Notes: generated by a model not told the origin, from the letters alone. A DNA stretch of 64,000 bases from Saprospira sp. CCB-QB6 (GCF_028464065.1 NZ_CP116808.1:62001-126000); one strand, 5' to 3'; positions 35,959 to 46,042 are shown, numbered from the stretch's first letter. Program-made: numbers and translations.

Positions 35959-36981
35959 ATGATTAAAACAGCTTACCACTACAACGATTTGATGATCGTC
36001 CCTGCTTTGGAGGCCCAATTAAATAGCCGTACAGACTGCATTCCACATTATGCGTCTGGACAATCGCCATTTTTTGCCGCCCCCATGTCTACTGTGGTTG
36101 CTGAGCACAATTATCAGTTTTTCTTAGAACAAGGCCTGCAGGTCTGTTTTCCTCGTTACCAAAATCTCCCCTCCAATTTCTTCGAGCTACAAGAACAGTA
36201 TAATGGGCAACTTTTCCTTTCTATGGGACTGGAAGAGTTTAATAAGGAGTTTTTGGTCTTGGGCAAAAAGCTCAACCGACAGCATGCTATTCTTATCGAT
36301 ACCGCCAACGGCCACCTCCAACGGGTCTATGAACTTTGTCTGGCTGCCAAAAAGGAATATGGCCAGCAAATGCTGCTCATTGCTGGAAATATCGGCCATC
36401 CACGCACTTTTGAACGTCTAGCGGAAACAGGGGTAGATTATCTTCGCTTGGGCATTGGCGGGGGCCGAAATTGCACCACCAGCAGCTTTACCGGCGTTCA
36501 CTACCCTCTCGCTTCCCTCATTATGGAAAGCCGAGCCCTAGCCAACCAACTGCCCCAGGCGCCCAAAATTATCGCCGATGGAGGCATCGCTTCCTATGCC
36601 AATGCCATTATGGCCCTAGCCTGCGGAGCCGATTATGTCATGATGGGTAGCCTAATCAACCAATCGCTAGAATCGGCTGGCCAAGCCTATTTATTTAACC
36701 AAATCCCCCTGCCCAGCCAGCTAGCCAAATTAGCCTTTCGCCTTGGACTTCCCCTCAAAAAAGAATATAAAGCGCTACATAGCAAGCCCGCTTATGCCCA
36801 ACAGGGACTAATTGGCCGACGAGCCGTAGAAGGCCGTCGCAGCCTACAAAAGGTCCAATATAGCCTACCCGATTTCCTCTTCAATTTGCGCAGCTACCTG
36901 CAATCTGCCATGAGCTATACAGGCAAACTCCAACTAGAAGATTTTATTGGACAAGTAGAACTCATTACCGATAGAGGATGA
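35959..36981 (+). CDS. IMP dehydrogenase/GMP reductase family protein
   Basis: 340 residues from the ATG at 35,959 (the frame extends to a TTG that I reject). The TIM-barrel core has MIVPALEAQL at the start and APMSTVV, then GIGGGRNCTT with the catalytic cysteine C172, DGGIASYANAIMALACGADYVMMGS for phosphate binding, and GRRAVEGRR late. It lacks the CBS pair of IMPDH, so it is closer in size to GMP reductase (about 345), but its loop sequence is divergent. It may interconvert IMP/GMP/XMP; direction cannot be called. Flanked downstream by a REP at once. Confidence 0.82.
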   Translation: MIKTAYHYNDLMIVPALEAQLNSRTDCIPHYASGQSPFFAAPMSTVVAEHNYQFFLEQGLQVCFPRYQNLPSNFFELQEQYNGQLFLSMGLEEFNKEFLVLGKKLNRQHAILIDTANGHLQRVYELCLAAKKEYGQQMLLIAGNIGHPRTFERLAETGVDYLRLGIGGGRNCTTSSFTGVHYPLASLIMESRALANQLPQAPKIIADGGIASYANAIMALACGADYVMMGSLINQSLESAGQAYLFNQIPLPSQLAKLAFRLGLPLKKEYKALHSKPAYAQQGLIGRRAVEGRRSLQKVQYSLPDFLFNLRSYLQSAMSYTGKLQLEDFIGQVELITDRG

Positions 36982-36987
36982 TGTTTT

Positions 36988-37122
36988 GGGGCCTCCGCAG
37001 CAAAGCTGCGGCGCTACGCTTTGGGGCTCGCAATTCTGCTCGGCCCTGCGGCGCCTTCGGCTCCTTGGTCTGGCCTTCGGCCACCCCGCCGCATCGCTAG
37101 GCCTGCGGGCCTTCGGCCCTGT
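36988..37122 (+). repeat. REP element, type I
   Basis: TTTTGGGGCCTCCGCAGC start with a perfect CCGCAGC/GCTGCGG first hairpin, CATCGCTAGGCC end and a GCGGGCCTTCGGCCC extension. The gap 37,123-37,324 is otherwise AT-rich leader of the malic enzyme gene. Confidence 0.85.
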
Positions 37123-37324
37123 CTCCTCCAAAAATAGTTTGGTCCAAAGAGACGCGAGGGCCCAAAAAGTCAGAAAAAAAACAAAAAAGCTACTATTGCC
37201 GAAATATAAGTTTAACTTAGCCCATCAGCGAACAACTGTTCGTAGCTAAGCAATTGATTGCCAAACAATCAACTAAACAACACCATCAACACCCTATTTT
37301 GGGACAATAAAAGCTAGTTTATTC

Positions 37325-38536
37325 ATGAATTATTCAGAAGAATCGCTGAAACTTCACAGCTTACTGAAAGGAAAAATTGGCATCCGCAATCAAATGGATG
37401 TGCGCACCAGTGAGCACCTTTCTTTGGTCTACTCTCCAGGAGTAGCTGCCCCTTGTATTGAAATCGCCAAAGATCCCGAGAAAGTTTGGGAATATACCTT
37501 AAAGAGTAATACTGTAGCCATCGTTTCTGATGGATCTGCTGTTTTGGGCCTAGGAAATATTGGCGCAGAAGCCTCTATTCCCGTAATGGAAGGTAAGGCC
37601 ATGTTGTTCCGCCAATTTGGCCATATCAACGCCTTTCCCATTTGCTTGAACACTCAAAATGTAGATGAAATCGTAGAGACGGTTCGTCGCATTGCTCCTG
37701 TCTTTGGTGGCATCAACCTAGAAGATATTGCCGCTCCTCGGAGTTTTGAGGTGGAAGAGCGCCTACAAGATTTGGGCATTCCCGTTTTCCATGATGACCA
37801 ACACGGTACTGCAATTGTGGTCCTTGGCGCCTTAATCAATGCTGCCAAATTGGTGGACAAACCTCTAGAAGAGCTTTCTGTAGTCATCAATGGCGCAGGG
37901 GCTGCTGGAGTAGCTATTGCTCGTCTTTTGCGTTGTATCGACAATGAGAACAACACCGCTTGTATTCCTGTTAAAGAAATTATTCTTTGCGATAGTAAGG
38001 GAATTATCAGTAGAGATCGTAAAGATCTCAACAGCTCTAAGCAAGCTACTTTGGGCTATACCAACCCCAAACACAAATCGGGTTCAATCAAAGATGCTAT
38101 TGTAGGAGCTGATGTATTTATTGGCGTAAGTGTAGGAAATATTCTTACAGCTGATGACATCCGTACCATGGCTAAGGATCCTATCATTTTTGCCTTGGCC
38201 AACCCGACTCCCGAAATTATGCCCGAAGAGGCTTATAAGGGAGGAGCTGCTGTAGTGGGAACAGGTCGCTCAGATCTTCCCAACCAAGTGAATAATGTAT
38301 TGGGCTTCCCTGGCATTTTCCGTGGTGCCCTAGATGCACGCGCCAAAGTAATTTCGCCTAAAATGAAATTGGCCGCCGCTTATGCTATTGCCGATTGTGT
38401 GCATCCACCCACTCGCGATATGATCATTCCTCCAGCACTTAATGAGGTAGTTGCCTACAAGGTAGCCAAAGCCGTTAAGGAGGCTGCCTTGGCAGAAATG
38501 GGATTACCTGATCCCATGACTGGATATAATGGCTAG
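37325..38536 (+). CDS. Malic enzyme, single-domain form
   Basis: A 403-residue NAD(P)-dependent oxidative decarboxylase converting malate to pyruvate. Conserved blocks: LSLVYSPGVAAPCIEIA, VSDGSAVLGLGNIGAEASIPVMEGK, GGINLEDIAAPRSFE, FHDDQHGTAIVVLGALINAAK, INGAGAAGVAIARLL (dinucleotide fold), CDSKG and ALANPTPEIMPEEAY. The C-terminal phosphotransacetylase domain of MaeB-type enzymes is absent; length is that of the short YtsJ-type form. Its own terminator follows. Confidence 0.93.
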   Translation: MNYSEESLKLHSLLKGKIGIRNQMDVRTSEHLSLVYSPGVAAPCIEIAKDPEKVWEYTLKSNTVAIVSDGSAVLGLGNIGAEASIPVMEGKAMLFRQFGHINAFPICLNTQNVDEIVETVRRIAPVFGGINLEDIAAPRSFEVEERLQDLGIPVFHDDQHGTAIVVLGALINAAKLVDKPLEELSVVINGAGAAGVAIARLLRCIDNENNTACIPVKEIILCDSKGIISRDRKDLNSSKQATLGYTNPKHKSGSIKDAIVGADVFIGVSVGNILTADDIRTMAKDPIIFALANPTPEIMPEEAYKGGAAVVGTGRSDLPNQVNNVLGFPGIFRGALDARAKVISPKMKLAAAYAIADCVHPPTRDMIIPPALNEVVAYKVAKAVKEAALAEMGLPDPMTGYNG

Positions 38537-38564
38537 TTTCTTGGCCGCTTTATCTATGGAGAAA

Positions 38565-38596
38565 GACCCAATTGCTCAGGCAATTGGGTCTTTTTT
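38565..38596 (+). terminator. Terminator of the malic enzyme gene
   Basis: GACCCAATTGC/GCAATTGGGTC stem followed by six T. Confidence 0.92.
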
Positions 38597-38762
38597 GCTT
38601 AAAGCTCTCCTAAAAAAAAGAAAAAGTGACCCTCTTGCCCAGAATCACTTTTATAATTTTGCCTTTATTTCAGAAATAGTACGAACAGTTTGCTGTAATT
38701 TCTTTCTTTTAAAACGGCCCATAAAAGCAAACTGCTGCTTGTTGGTCCAAAAAAAATGAAAA

Positions 38763-40790
38763 ATGATTAAAAAATTTCCCCTGCTATTATTTTCCTTATT
38801 CTTTTTTTCTGTGACAGCTCAGCATTGCCCAGACTGTCAAGCCCTTAGAGAGGCTGCATGGAAAGAGGGTTGGGATGCACAAGCCTTTCAAAAATCAAGT
38901 TTACATAGGCTACAAGATATGGATGTGCTAGCCTATGATTTAGACTTAGAGCTCTTAGACCCTAACCAACGCTTCTTAAAAGCTAAAGCCCAATTGCAAA
39001 TTCAACTTTTGCGCTTGGGCCTAAAAGAAATAGAATTGGACCTACAAGGATTAAAGGTTCAAGAGCTACGCATCAATGGCAAAAAACGGCCTTTTAAACA
39101 CAAGGATCCCCTTTTGATTATCTCCTTGCCCAAAAGATACAATCTAGACAAACCTATAACGGTAGAAGTAGAATACGAAGGGGCTCCCCAAGAAGACAAA
39201 AGCTGGGGTGGCTTTTATTTTGAAGAGGGTTTTGCTTATAATATGGGCGTAGGCTTTTCAGATAATCCCCATAATTATGGGCGAATTTGGTTTCCTTGCG
39301 TTGATAACTTTCAAGATAAATCAACTTATAGAATTTCGTTAACTACAAAAGTCAATTTAGAAGGCTATGCTAATGGGATTTTGGTTCAAGACTTATTATT
39401 AGACAATGGGTTACGGCAAAGAATCTGGGAACAAAAAGAGCCTATTCCAAGCTATTTGGCGGCTATAGCTGTATCGGACTACAGTGATATAACGCAAGTT
39501 TTTGCAGGCATAAATTCAAGCATACCTATTGCGTTAGTCGTTCCAAAAGAAGATAGTCAAAAGGCAGTAGCTTCCTTTATTCATTTGCCTCAGGCGCTTT
39601 CGGCTTTTGAGTATTGGTTTGGTCCTTACCGTTGGTCCAAAGTAGGTTTTTGTGTGGTTCCTTTTATGTCTGGCGCTATGGAGCATGCCAGTCTAATTGC
39701 CTATCCTCGTTATGCAGTAGATGGAAGTTTGAAGCAAGAGCGTTTAATGGCCCATGAACTATCTCATCATTGGTGGGGAAATTTGGTTACCTGTGCCAAG
39801 GCCGAAGATATGTGGATCAATGAAGGTTTTGCCAGCTATTGCGAATTTCTGTTTAAGGAAGCTTGTTATGGTAGAACTGAAGCCCTGCCTGTTTTGCAAC
39901 AAAATTTGGCTTTGAGTTTATATGTTGCCCCCAAGAGAGAGGGCGGACATCGGCCTGTTGCGGGAGTCCCTTGGGCCCATACCTATGGCACGCATGTTTA
40001 TAAAAAGGGAAGTTTGGTGGCTCATAATTTAAGACATTATTTAGGAGATGATCTTTTTCGGCAGGGAATGCAGGCCGTTATGGATAGTTTTGCCTATCAG
40101 AATTTATCGACCGAGGGCTTTTGCCAGTTTTTGAGTAAAGAATTAGAGCGAGATATGCAGCCTTTTTTCAAAAATTGGTTGTGGCAGGCAGGTTGGCCCA
40201 GTTTGCATATTGTGGAAGAAGAAATTGGGGCCAATAGTTTTAAATTAACCATTGAGCAACAATTAATTGGGCGGGATAGCCTTTATGAGAACCTGCCTTT
40301 AAAGGTTCGTCTATTTTTGGCCAATGGAGAGTATGTAGATCGAGAAATATTGCTTAATCAAAAGCAGCAGCAACTGAGTTGGGAAGGGCTAGCGGCAGAG
40401 GTAGTCTATGCTTGGATAAATCCAGAACAAAGTTTAGTACAGGCCCGATTTGATCAGTTTTTTGAAGAGTGGAATAATCAGGAGCAGGACTTGGGCTTGC
40501 TCAAAATAAAAGCAGTTCATTTTAAGCGGCCGTGTTTGCAGGATGAGCAGCTACATTTGGCCTATTATCCAGCGGCCGAAGGCCCTGCCTACTGGCAAAT
40601 TAAAGGGCGGATAAAAGGAGCTAGTGTTCCTGTGGAGCTAGCCTTAGAACAGCCTAATCCATCTGCAGAGCTCTATTATCGTAAAGCGGCGGGGCAAGAA
40701 TGGCGGCCTTATATCCATTCGGGGAAAAGCGAAACTGGTTACTACTATATAGAACAGCTTCTTTTGGGGGATTACAAATGGGTAGACTAG
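38763..40790 (+). CDS. M1-family zinc aminopeptidase, secreted
   Basis: A 675-residue peptidase with a signal peptide (residues 1-19, LFFFSVTAQ) and the M1 core: GAMEHASLIAY (the exopeptidase motif, His replacing the usual Asn), zinc ligands H331 and H335 with E332 (HELSHHWWG) and E354 (WINEGFASY). The C-terminal half is the non-catalytic M1 scaffold with FKNWLWQAGWPSL. It acts in the periplasm or outside on peptides. No T9SS sorting domain is seen. Monocistronic. Confidence 0.93.
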   Translation: MIKKFPLLLFSLFFFSVTAQHCPDCQALREAAWKEGWDAQAFQKSSLHRLQDMDVLAYDLDLELLDPNQRFLKAKAQLQIQLLRLGLKEIELDLQGLKVQELRINGKKRPFKHKDPLLIISLPKRYNLDKPITVEVEYEGAPQEDKSWGGFYFEEGFAYNMGVGFSDNPHNYGRIWFPCVDNFQDKSTYRISLTTKVNLEGYANGILVQDLLLDNGLRQRIWEQKEPIPSYLAAIAVSDYSDITQVFAGINSSIPIALVVPKEDSQKAVASFIHLPQALSAFEYWFGPYRWSKVGFCVVPFMSGAMEHASLIAYPRYAVDGSLKQERLMAHELSHHWWGNLVTCAKAEDMWINEGFASYCEFLFKEACYGRTEALPVLQQNLALSLYVAPKREGGHRPVAGVPWAHTYGTHVYKKGSLVAHNLRHYLGDDLFRQGMQAVMDSFAYQNLSTEGFCQFLSKELERDMQPFFKNWLWQAGWPSLHIVEEEIGANSFKLTIEQQLIGRDSLYENLPLKVRLFLANGEYVDREILLNQKQQQLSWEGLAAEVVYAWINPEQSLVQARFDQFFEEWNNQEQDLGLLKIKAVHFKRPCLQDEQLHLAYYPAAEGPAYWQIKGRIKGASVPVELALEQPNPSAELYYRKAAGQEWRPYIHSGKSETGYYYIEQLLLGDYKWVD

Positions 40791-40821
40791 GTCCATTTTG
40801 CGTTTTGCAGGACGTCCATTT

Positions 40822-40937
40822 GGCCTAGCGATGTGCAGGGGTGGCGCGAAGCGCCAGACCGAGTGGGCGAAGCCCGCGAAGGGCCGAGCGAATAGCGAGC
40901 CCCGAAACGTAGCGCCGCAGCTTGCTGCGGAGGCCCC
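40822..40937 (-). repeat. REP element, type I
   Basis: Minus-strand start GGGGCCTCCGCAGC, end CATCGCTAGGCC; hairpin 3 is the TGGCGCTTCGCGCCA variant. Confidence 0.85.
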
Positions 40938-40951
40938 AAATAATTATTTAT

Positions 40952-40982
40952 AAAAAAAGCCCTCTAGAGCAGAGGGCTTTTC
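40952..40982 (-). terminator. Terminator of the DUF4249 gene
   Basis: AGCCCTCT/AGAGGGCT stem with seven T on the minus strand, overlapping the last bases before the DUF4249 stop. Confidence 0.85.
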
Positions 40983-40984
40983 AT

Positions 40985-41779
40985 TTATTGAGGCATTTGA
41001 ATTTGAAGTTGGTGGCGATGGATGATTCCGAAATAGCCGAGAATGCTAGGATCATCCCAATTTCCCTTAGGGTTGTAGGGAACGCTAGCCGAGGCGCCAG
41101 ATTCGCCCACTTCTGCAATTTGTTCAAAGTAGTCGTAATAGGCTTTATTGACCGAAAGGAGTTGCAATTGGATGCTATCTTCGGCTTCGAAAGGGGGGCC
41201 AAAGAAAGGGAGATCGAGATAATCGCCATCTCGAAGTTCATCTTCAATCAGGATGTAATTATCTTCTAGTTCATTATTGGTCCAGACCTTTGTGCGATAA
41301 AAATTGGCGGTATCCGCGGGATCTTGAAAATGATAATAGAGGCGATAGCCAATTTGGCCGCCAAAGGGAAAGACAAACTCCTCATAGCTGAGACTGTCGA
41401 GTAGAACGGGATTTGGGCAAGCGGCGGCGGCTGCAATTTGGCGACCATCGGCCAAGTTAATGCTAATAAAGGCGGAATCTCCAGCTTGAATTTGGATGCT
41501 ATCAGCCCAATAGTAGCCGTTATTATCGCTTTGGAAGCTATAATTTTGACCGTTGATATAGAGGTTGATATTGGCTCCGTTAACTTGTTCAAAGTCGTTA
41601 CTTTGATAAAAGGTCCCTGATTTAGAGAGGCGGACCTCTGCCCGCTGCAGATCGGTTAAGATATTGGCCTCCACAACAGTTTGTTGAGCGGCCTCATCTA
41701 GATCGAGTGTAATTACATCTTGGCAGGCGGTAAAAGAAAGGGCCAAAAGGCATAAAAAGCAATATAATAAACTGCGCAT
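40985..41779 (-). CDS. DUF4249 outer-membrane lipoprotein
   Basis: 264 residues starting at the ATG at 41,779 (MRSLLYCFLCLLALSFTAC). Lipobox SFTAC gives C19 as the lipidated residue. The DUF4249 body is beta-rich (VVEANILTDLQRAEVRLSKS, NGANINLYINGQ, YRLYYHFQDPADTANFYRTKVW). It begins 4 bp after the TonB receptor stop, the usual arrangement of DUF4249 with a SusC-like or carboxypeptidase-regulatory TonB receptor, so it probably assists uptake of the same unknown ligand. Confidence 0.9.
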   Translation of the reverse strand: MRSLLYCFLCLLALSFTACQDVITLDLDEAAQQTVVEANILTDLQRAEVRLSKSGTFYQSNDFEQVNGANINLYINGQNYSFQSDNNGYYWADSIQIQAGDSAFISINLADGRQIAAAAACPNPVLLDSLSYEEFVFPFGGQIGYRLYYHFQDPADTANFYRTKVWTNNELEDNYILIEDELRDGDYLDLPFFGPPFEAEDSIQLQLLSVNKAYYDYFEQIAEVGESGASASVPYNPKGNWDDPSILGYFGIIHRHQLQIQMPQ

Positions 41780-41783
41780 AAGA

Positions 41784-44111
41784 TTAAAATTTGAAGTTCC
41801 AGCTAATAGAGGGGACAATTCCAAAGAGGGCTAAGCGGACGGCTTCTGTGCCTGTGCCTGCTTCATTTTCTTGAAAAGAAATGCTATATGCATTTTTGCG
41901 ATTATAGGCATTGTAGACAGAAATATTGATGTCGGAATGCCATTTTTTGCTATCTCGAACGACATAAGTGGCGCCAATATCTAGGCGGTGGTAATCAGGC
42001 ATTCGATCGCCATTTCGGCTAGAAAAGAGATTGACAATTTGGCCATCAACCTCATATTTTCCAGAAGGGAAAGTAATTGCATCGCCTGTATAATAGACCC
42101 AAGCGGCCGAGATCGACCATTTTTTAGTAATGTCATAAACTCCGACCAGAGAGATATCGTGACGGCGATCTTGTCGGGCAGAGAACCAGCTGCCATTAGC
42201 AATATCGGCAAATTGGCGTTCTGACTTAGAGAGCGTATAAGAAACCCAGCCCGTAAATTTGCCTTGGCGTTTGCGCAAAAAGACTTCCATACCGTAAGCT
42301 CGGCCTTGGCCAAAAACCAATTCGGCTTCTAGATCTTCATTGAGGAAGGTTTCGGCCCCATCCTCATAATCAACTTGATTGCCAAGTTGCTTGTAGTAGC
42401 CCTCTACGCTAAATTCTAGCTTATTATCTAAGAAATTTCGGAAATACCCCAGCGCAATTTGATCGGCATACTGTGGTTTGATCAATTGAGTTGAAGGCGC
42501 CCAAATATCGGTAGGTGTGCCTGAGCTTGCATTAGACAAAATGTGCAGATATTGATAAATTCGGTTGTAAGAAGCCTTAATAGAGCTCTTATCATCTAGC
42601 AAATAAACCGCATTCACACGAGGTTCTAGGCCAAAGTAAGTATTATAAAACTCGCCACTGCCATAGCTTGTGCTATCAATTGCTTCATTCTGCTCATTAT
42701 AAGTTTTTACCGTTGCTGCCCCAATATTAGAGAAAGAAGTTAGACGCAAGCCATAATTCATGCTCAGTTTTTTATTGATTTTGTGCTGATTGCTGATATA
42801 AATCGCATTTTCTAGCGCAAACTGTTGGTCTAACTTTGTGGTGGCAAGTACCTCATCTACTTCTGAATCAATTGCTTGAAAACTACCTGGGCGGAAGTTA
42901 TAGTAAAGCGATTGCCATCCAAATTTGAGGTTATTACTTGGATTTAGATAGTAACTGTAATCTTGTTTGAGATTAAGGTTGTTAATTCCAGCCGATAAAT
43001 CAATATCAAAGTTATCGGTGCGCACCGCAAAACCATAATCATACTCACTATACACAAAAGTAGTATTGGCAAATAGCTTTTCATTGAAGAGGTGGTTCCA
43101 ACGCAGGGTTAAAGTTCTATTTCCCCAATCTAAGCCCGAACCATCAAAACCAAAGACATCTCGACCAAAATAGCCCGATAGATACAGACGATCTTTTTGG
43201 CCCAATTTATAATTGGCTTTTACATTAAGGTCGTAGAAATAAAGCGCTCCCCCATCAAAATCATTGGATACTAACTGAAACATCAAATCAGCATAAGTAC
43301 GACGGGCAGAAACAATAAAAGACCCCTTGTCTTTTACAATCGGTCCCTCCAAAGTAAGACGAGAAGAAATAAGGCCCAAACCACCAGAACCCGCAAACTT
43401 TTTACTATTTCCATTTTTCATGTGAACATCCATAACCGAAGAAGCACGGCCACCAAATTCTGCAGGTATTCCGCCTTTATACAATTTTACATCCTTAAGA
43501 GCATCCGAATTAAAGACCGAAAAAAAGCCCAAAAGGTGAGCCGCATTATATACAGGGGCTTCATCAAGTAAAATCAAGTTTTGGTCTGCATTTCCACCTC
43601 GCACAAAAAAACCACTCCCCCCTTCACTACTTGGACTAACACCAGGCATCAATTGCAAGGTCTTCACAATATCCTGCTCTCCAAAAATAACAGGTACTTT
43701 TTTCGCCTCTTTCATATCTAACGAAAGTACACTCATATCAGTACTTTTCACATTTTCATCAGTGCGTTCATCGGTCACAACAACAGCATCTACAGTAGTT
43801 GATTCAGGCAAAAGCTCCACATCTTTAACCAAGTCCGCTTGCAAATCAAGCGTATCTACAATCGTTTGATACCCCACATAAGAGTACGAAACTACATACT
43901 GCCCCTTGGGCAAACTCAAAGCATAATAACCATACTCATTCGTGCTTACGCCCATTGCTTGGGCAGGAATGGCCACATTGGCAAACAAAAGTTCTTCTCC
44001 TGTTTCGGCATCTCGAAGATAGCCCGATAGACTAACTTTTTCTTGGCTCCAAACGGTACTGTTGAAGCAAAATAAAATGAGCCCAAGGCCCAAAAAACGC
44101 AGGGATTGCAT
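41784..44111 (-). CDS. TonB-dependent receptor with carboxypeptidase-regulatory domain
   Basis: A 775-residue outer-membrane receptor. Signal peptide (1-22), a CarboxypepD_reg-like beta-sandwich (about 24-110, LSGYLRDAETGEELLFANVAI), plug domain (about 120-230, with PGVSPSSEGGSGFFVRGGNADQ and EAPVYNAAHLLGFFSVFN) and a 22-strand barrel ending SISWNFKF, aromatic as needed for BAM insertion. It imports an unrecognised ligand using TonB-ExbBD energy. Operon with DUF4249. Confidence 0.93.
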   Translation of the reverse strand: MQSLRFLGLGLILFCFNSTVWSQEKVSLSGYLRDAETGEELLFANVAIPAQAMGVSTNEYGYYALSLPKGQYVVSYSYVGYQTIVDTLDLQADLVKDVELLPESTTVDAVVVTDERTDENVKSTDMSVLSLDMKEAKKVPVIFGEQDIVKTLQLMPGVSPSSEGGSGFFVRGGNADQNLILLDEAPVYNAAHLLGFFSVFNSDALKDVKLYKGGIPAEFGGRASSVMDVHMKNGNSKKFAGSGGLGLISSRLTLEGPIVKDKGSFIVSARRTYADLMFQLVSNDFDGGALYFYDLNVKANYKLGQKDRLYLSGYFGRDVFGFDGSGLDWGNRTLTLRWNHLFNEKLFANTTFVYSEYDYGFAVRTDNFDIDLSAGINNLNLKQDYSYYLNPSNNLKFGWQSLYYNFRPGSFQAIDSEVDEVLATTKLDQQFALENAIYISNQHKINKKLSMNYGLRLTSFSNIGAATVKTYNEQNEAIDSTSYGSGEFYNTYFGLEPRVNAVYLLDDKSSIKASYNRIYQYLHILSNASSGTPTDIWAPSTQLIKPQYADQIALGYFRNFLDNKLEFSVEGYYKQLGNQVDYEDGAETFLNEDLEAELVFGQGRAYGMEVFLRKRQGKFTGWVSYTLSKSERQFADIANGSWFSARQDRRHDISLVGVYDITKKWSISAAWVYYTGDAITFPSGKYEVDGQIVNLFSSRNGDRMPDYHRLDIGATYVVRDSKKWHSDINISVYNAYNRKNAYSISFQENEAGTGTEAVRLALFGIVPSISWNFKF

Positions 44112-44291
44112 GAATTAACGTTTTTAATGATGAATATTTTAGAAAGACTATTTGCTAAACGTAAGTTAACGCAAAAGCGCCTGTAAAAAGGAGACTAGAT
44201 CGAGCTTTCCTCAAGCTTTTCCCCTCAACAGCTGCTTTTTGTCTATAAACAAAGTCACAAAACCTCTTTAATATTATATAATTCAAGTTTT

Positions 44292-44412
44292 GGGGCCTCC
44301 GCCTCGCTGCGCTCGTCGGCGCTACGCTGCGGGGCTCGCTACTCGCTCGGCCCTTCGGCGGCTTTGCCGCCTCGGTCTGGCCTGACGGCCACCCACTCCG
44401 CATCGCTAGGCC
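44292..44412 (+). repeat. REP element, type I
   Basis: TTTTGGGGCCTCCG ... CATCGCTAGGCC with hairpin 2 GGCGGCTTTGCCGCC. The rest of 44,112-44,291 is AT-rich upstream DNA of the TonB receptor. Confidence 0.85.
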
Positions 44413-44423
44413 AATTCCGCTCG

Positions 44424-44456
44424 AAAAAAGGCTGCTGTGCCTCTGCACAGCAGCCT
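44424..44456 (-). terminator. Terminator of the ZIP transporter gene
   Basis: AGGCTGCTGTGCAGA/CTGCACAGCAGCCT-type stem with a six-T run on the minus strand. Confidence 0.85.
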
Positions 44457-44480
44457 CCCCTGATACGAGCCTAAACGAAC

Positions 44481-45305
44481 TTAGTGCGCATGGCCCAACA
44501 TCAACAAACTAATTGCCATAACAGCCATGCCCGCCAACATCCCATAAATAGAGAGATGATGCTCTCCATAATCTCGAGCAGAAGGCAGCAATTGGTCCAA
44601 AGAAATAAAGACCATAATTCCAGCTACTCCAGCCAATAAAATTGACATCAAGGTCTGATCTAAAGAATTGCCAAAGAGAGCAAAAATGAGAATAGCCCCA
44701 ATCGGTTCTACCACCCCCGACAAAAAGGAATACCAAAACGCCTTAGATTTACTGCCCGTAGCATAATAAACAGGCATAGATACTGCTATTCCCTCTGGAA
44801 TATTATGCAAAGCAATCGCAAAACCAATAGTTAATCCCAAACCAGGATCTTCTAAAGCAGCTACAAAAGTAGCCATCCCTTCTGGAAAATTGTGCAGGGC
44901 CAAAGCCAAGGCAGTAAGCAAACCTACTCGCATCAATTTGCCATTTTTTGCATTTTGACGCTCTAGTTGTCCAGGCTCCTGCTCTGCTAATTCCTCTTCA
45001 GTCATCAACTCATGAGGGTTTTCCTCATGTGGAATCAGTTTGTCAATCAGAGCCACTAATAGCATCCCCACAAAAAAGGCCGCTACCCCCCAATGCCGAC
45101 TATGGCTTTTGTCTAAATAGGTTAACGCATGCGGAAAAATCTCCATAAAAGAGACGTAGAGCATAACCCCCGCAGCAAAACCCATAGATACCGTTAAAAA
45201 ATTAAAGTTGCGTCCTTTAACTAAAAAAGCAATAGCGCTTCCAATCCCTGTAGACAACCCAGCCAATACCGTTAAGCCAAAAGCTGCCCAAAAATGTTCG
45301 TGCAT
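44481..45305 (-). CDS. zupT: ZIP-family divalent metal transporter (ZupT-like)
   Basis: A 274-residue membrane protein with eight predicted spans. The metal-binding motifs HNFPEG (about residue 140) and HNIPEG (about 168) in spans 4 and 5 are both intact, and SGVVEPIGAI follows. A histidine/glutamate-rich cytosolic loop (about 92-115) is present. It imports zinc, iron or other divalent metals. The REP and terminator lie downstream and a divergent Ras-like GTPase gene lies upstream. Confidence 0.93.
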   Translation of the reverse strand: MHEHFWAAFGLTVLAGLSTGIGSAIAFLVKGRNFNFLTVSMGFAAGVMLYVSFMEIFPHALTYLDKSHSRHWGVAAFFVGMLLVALIDKLIPHEENPHELMTEEELAEQEPGQLERQNAKNGKLMRVGLLTALALALHNFPEGMATFVAALEDPGLGLTIGFAIALHNIPEGIAVSMPVYYATGSKSKAFWYSFLSGVVEPIGAILIFALFGNSLDQTLMSILLAGVAGIMVFISLDQLLPSARDYGEHHLSIYGMLAGMAVMAISLLMLGHAH

Positions 45306-45495
45306 TATATAAAATGATTTATACTAAAGTATTTATTTTAGTGTTATCTAAAAATAAGATAGGGGTAAATCTAAGCAGAAAAACTGAGCTTTCTTGCAAT
45401 TAGGTTGCAAAATTAGACAAAAGGCAGAGATTATTCCGTACTTTTAAATATAGATCTAGACAAAACGCTTTCATAAAGAATAAATATCCCCCATT

Positions 45496-45951
45496 ATGAA
45501 AAACAGTAAGATTATATTCACGGGCAGTTTTGCCACGGGTAAGAGTAGCATTTTGGCCCAGCTACTAGAAGAATCCTTTCAGCCCACATATCATACGACA
45601 ATCGGTCCCCGCTTTTTGGAGTATCAGAAAGGAGATGATTACTACTTTTTTGTGGACCTAGGAGGAGAGGTTGGGCAAGAAAAAATTCCAGCCATTCGTT
45701 TTTTAAATGCTCAGCACATTGTTTATGTAGTTGATCTGAGTCGCCCACAAACCTTTGGACAAGTAAAAAAGGATTTGATTTTTTTGGCTTGGCGCTACCC
45801 CAAGGCCCAGCTTCACTTTTTAGCCAACAAGCAAGATTTATTAACCGAAAATGTTTTGGCAGCACGCTTAATGGCTTTGCCACAGGAACCTGCCTTAATT
45901 TGTAGTGCAAAAACGGCAGAACAAATTCAGGCCATTTGGAATTTATTTTAG
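45496..45951 (+). CDS. Small Ras-like GTPase
   Basis: A 151-residue single GTPase domain of the Ras/Rab/Roc type: P-loop GSFATGKSS (about 10-18), switch I threonine in YHTTIGP, switch II DLGGEVGQEK (DxxG), NKQD for guanine specificity and CSAK near the end. The Gln usually found at the catalytic switch II position is shifted (GEVGQ), so hydrolysis may be slow or need a GAP. Not fused to a COR domain. Bacterial Ras-like GTPases often control polarity and gliding, but no partner is adjacent. Confidence 0.85.
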   Translation: MKNSKIIFTGSFATGKSSILAQLLEESFQPTYHTTIGPRFLEYQKGDDYYFFVDLGGEVGQEKIPAIRFLNAQHIVYVVDLSRPQTFGQVKKDLIFLAWRYPKAQLHFLANKQDLLTENVLAARLMALPQEPALICSAKTAEQIQAIWNLF

Positions 45952-45984
45952 GTCCTCTCTCCCATTTACAGCTTGAGCGAGGGC

Positions 45985-46024
45985 AAAAAAAAAGAGAAAG
46001 GATCTAGCTCCTTTCTCTTTTTTT
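45985..46024. terminator. Bidirectional terminator
   Basis: AGAGAAAGGA/TCCTTTCTCT stem with A and T runs on both sides, between convergent genes. Confidence 0.9.
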
Positions 46025-46042
46025 CATTCTGTCTCTAAGGGT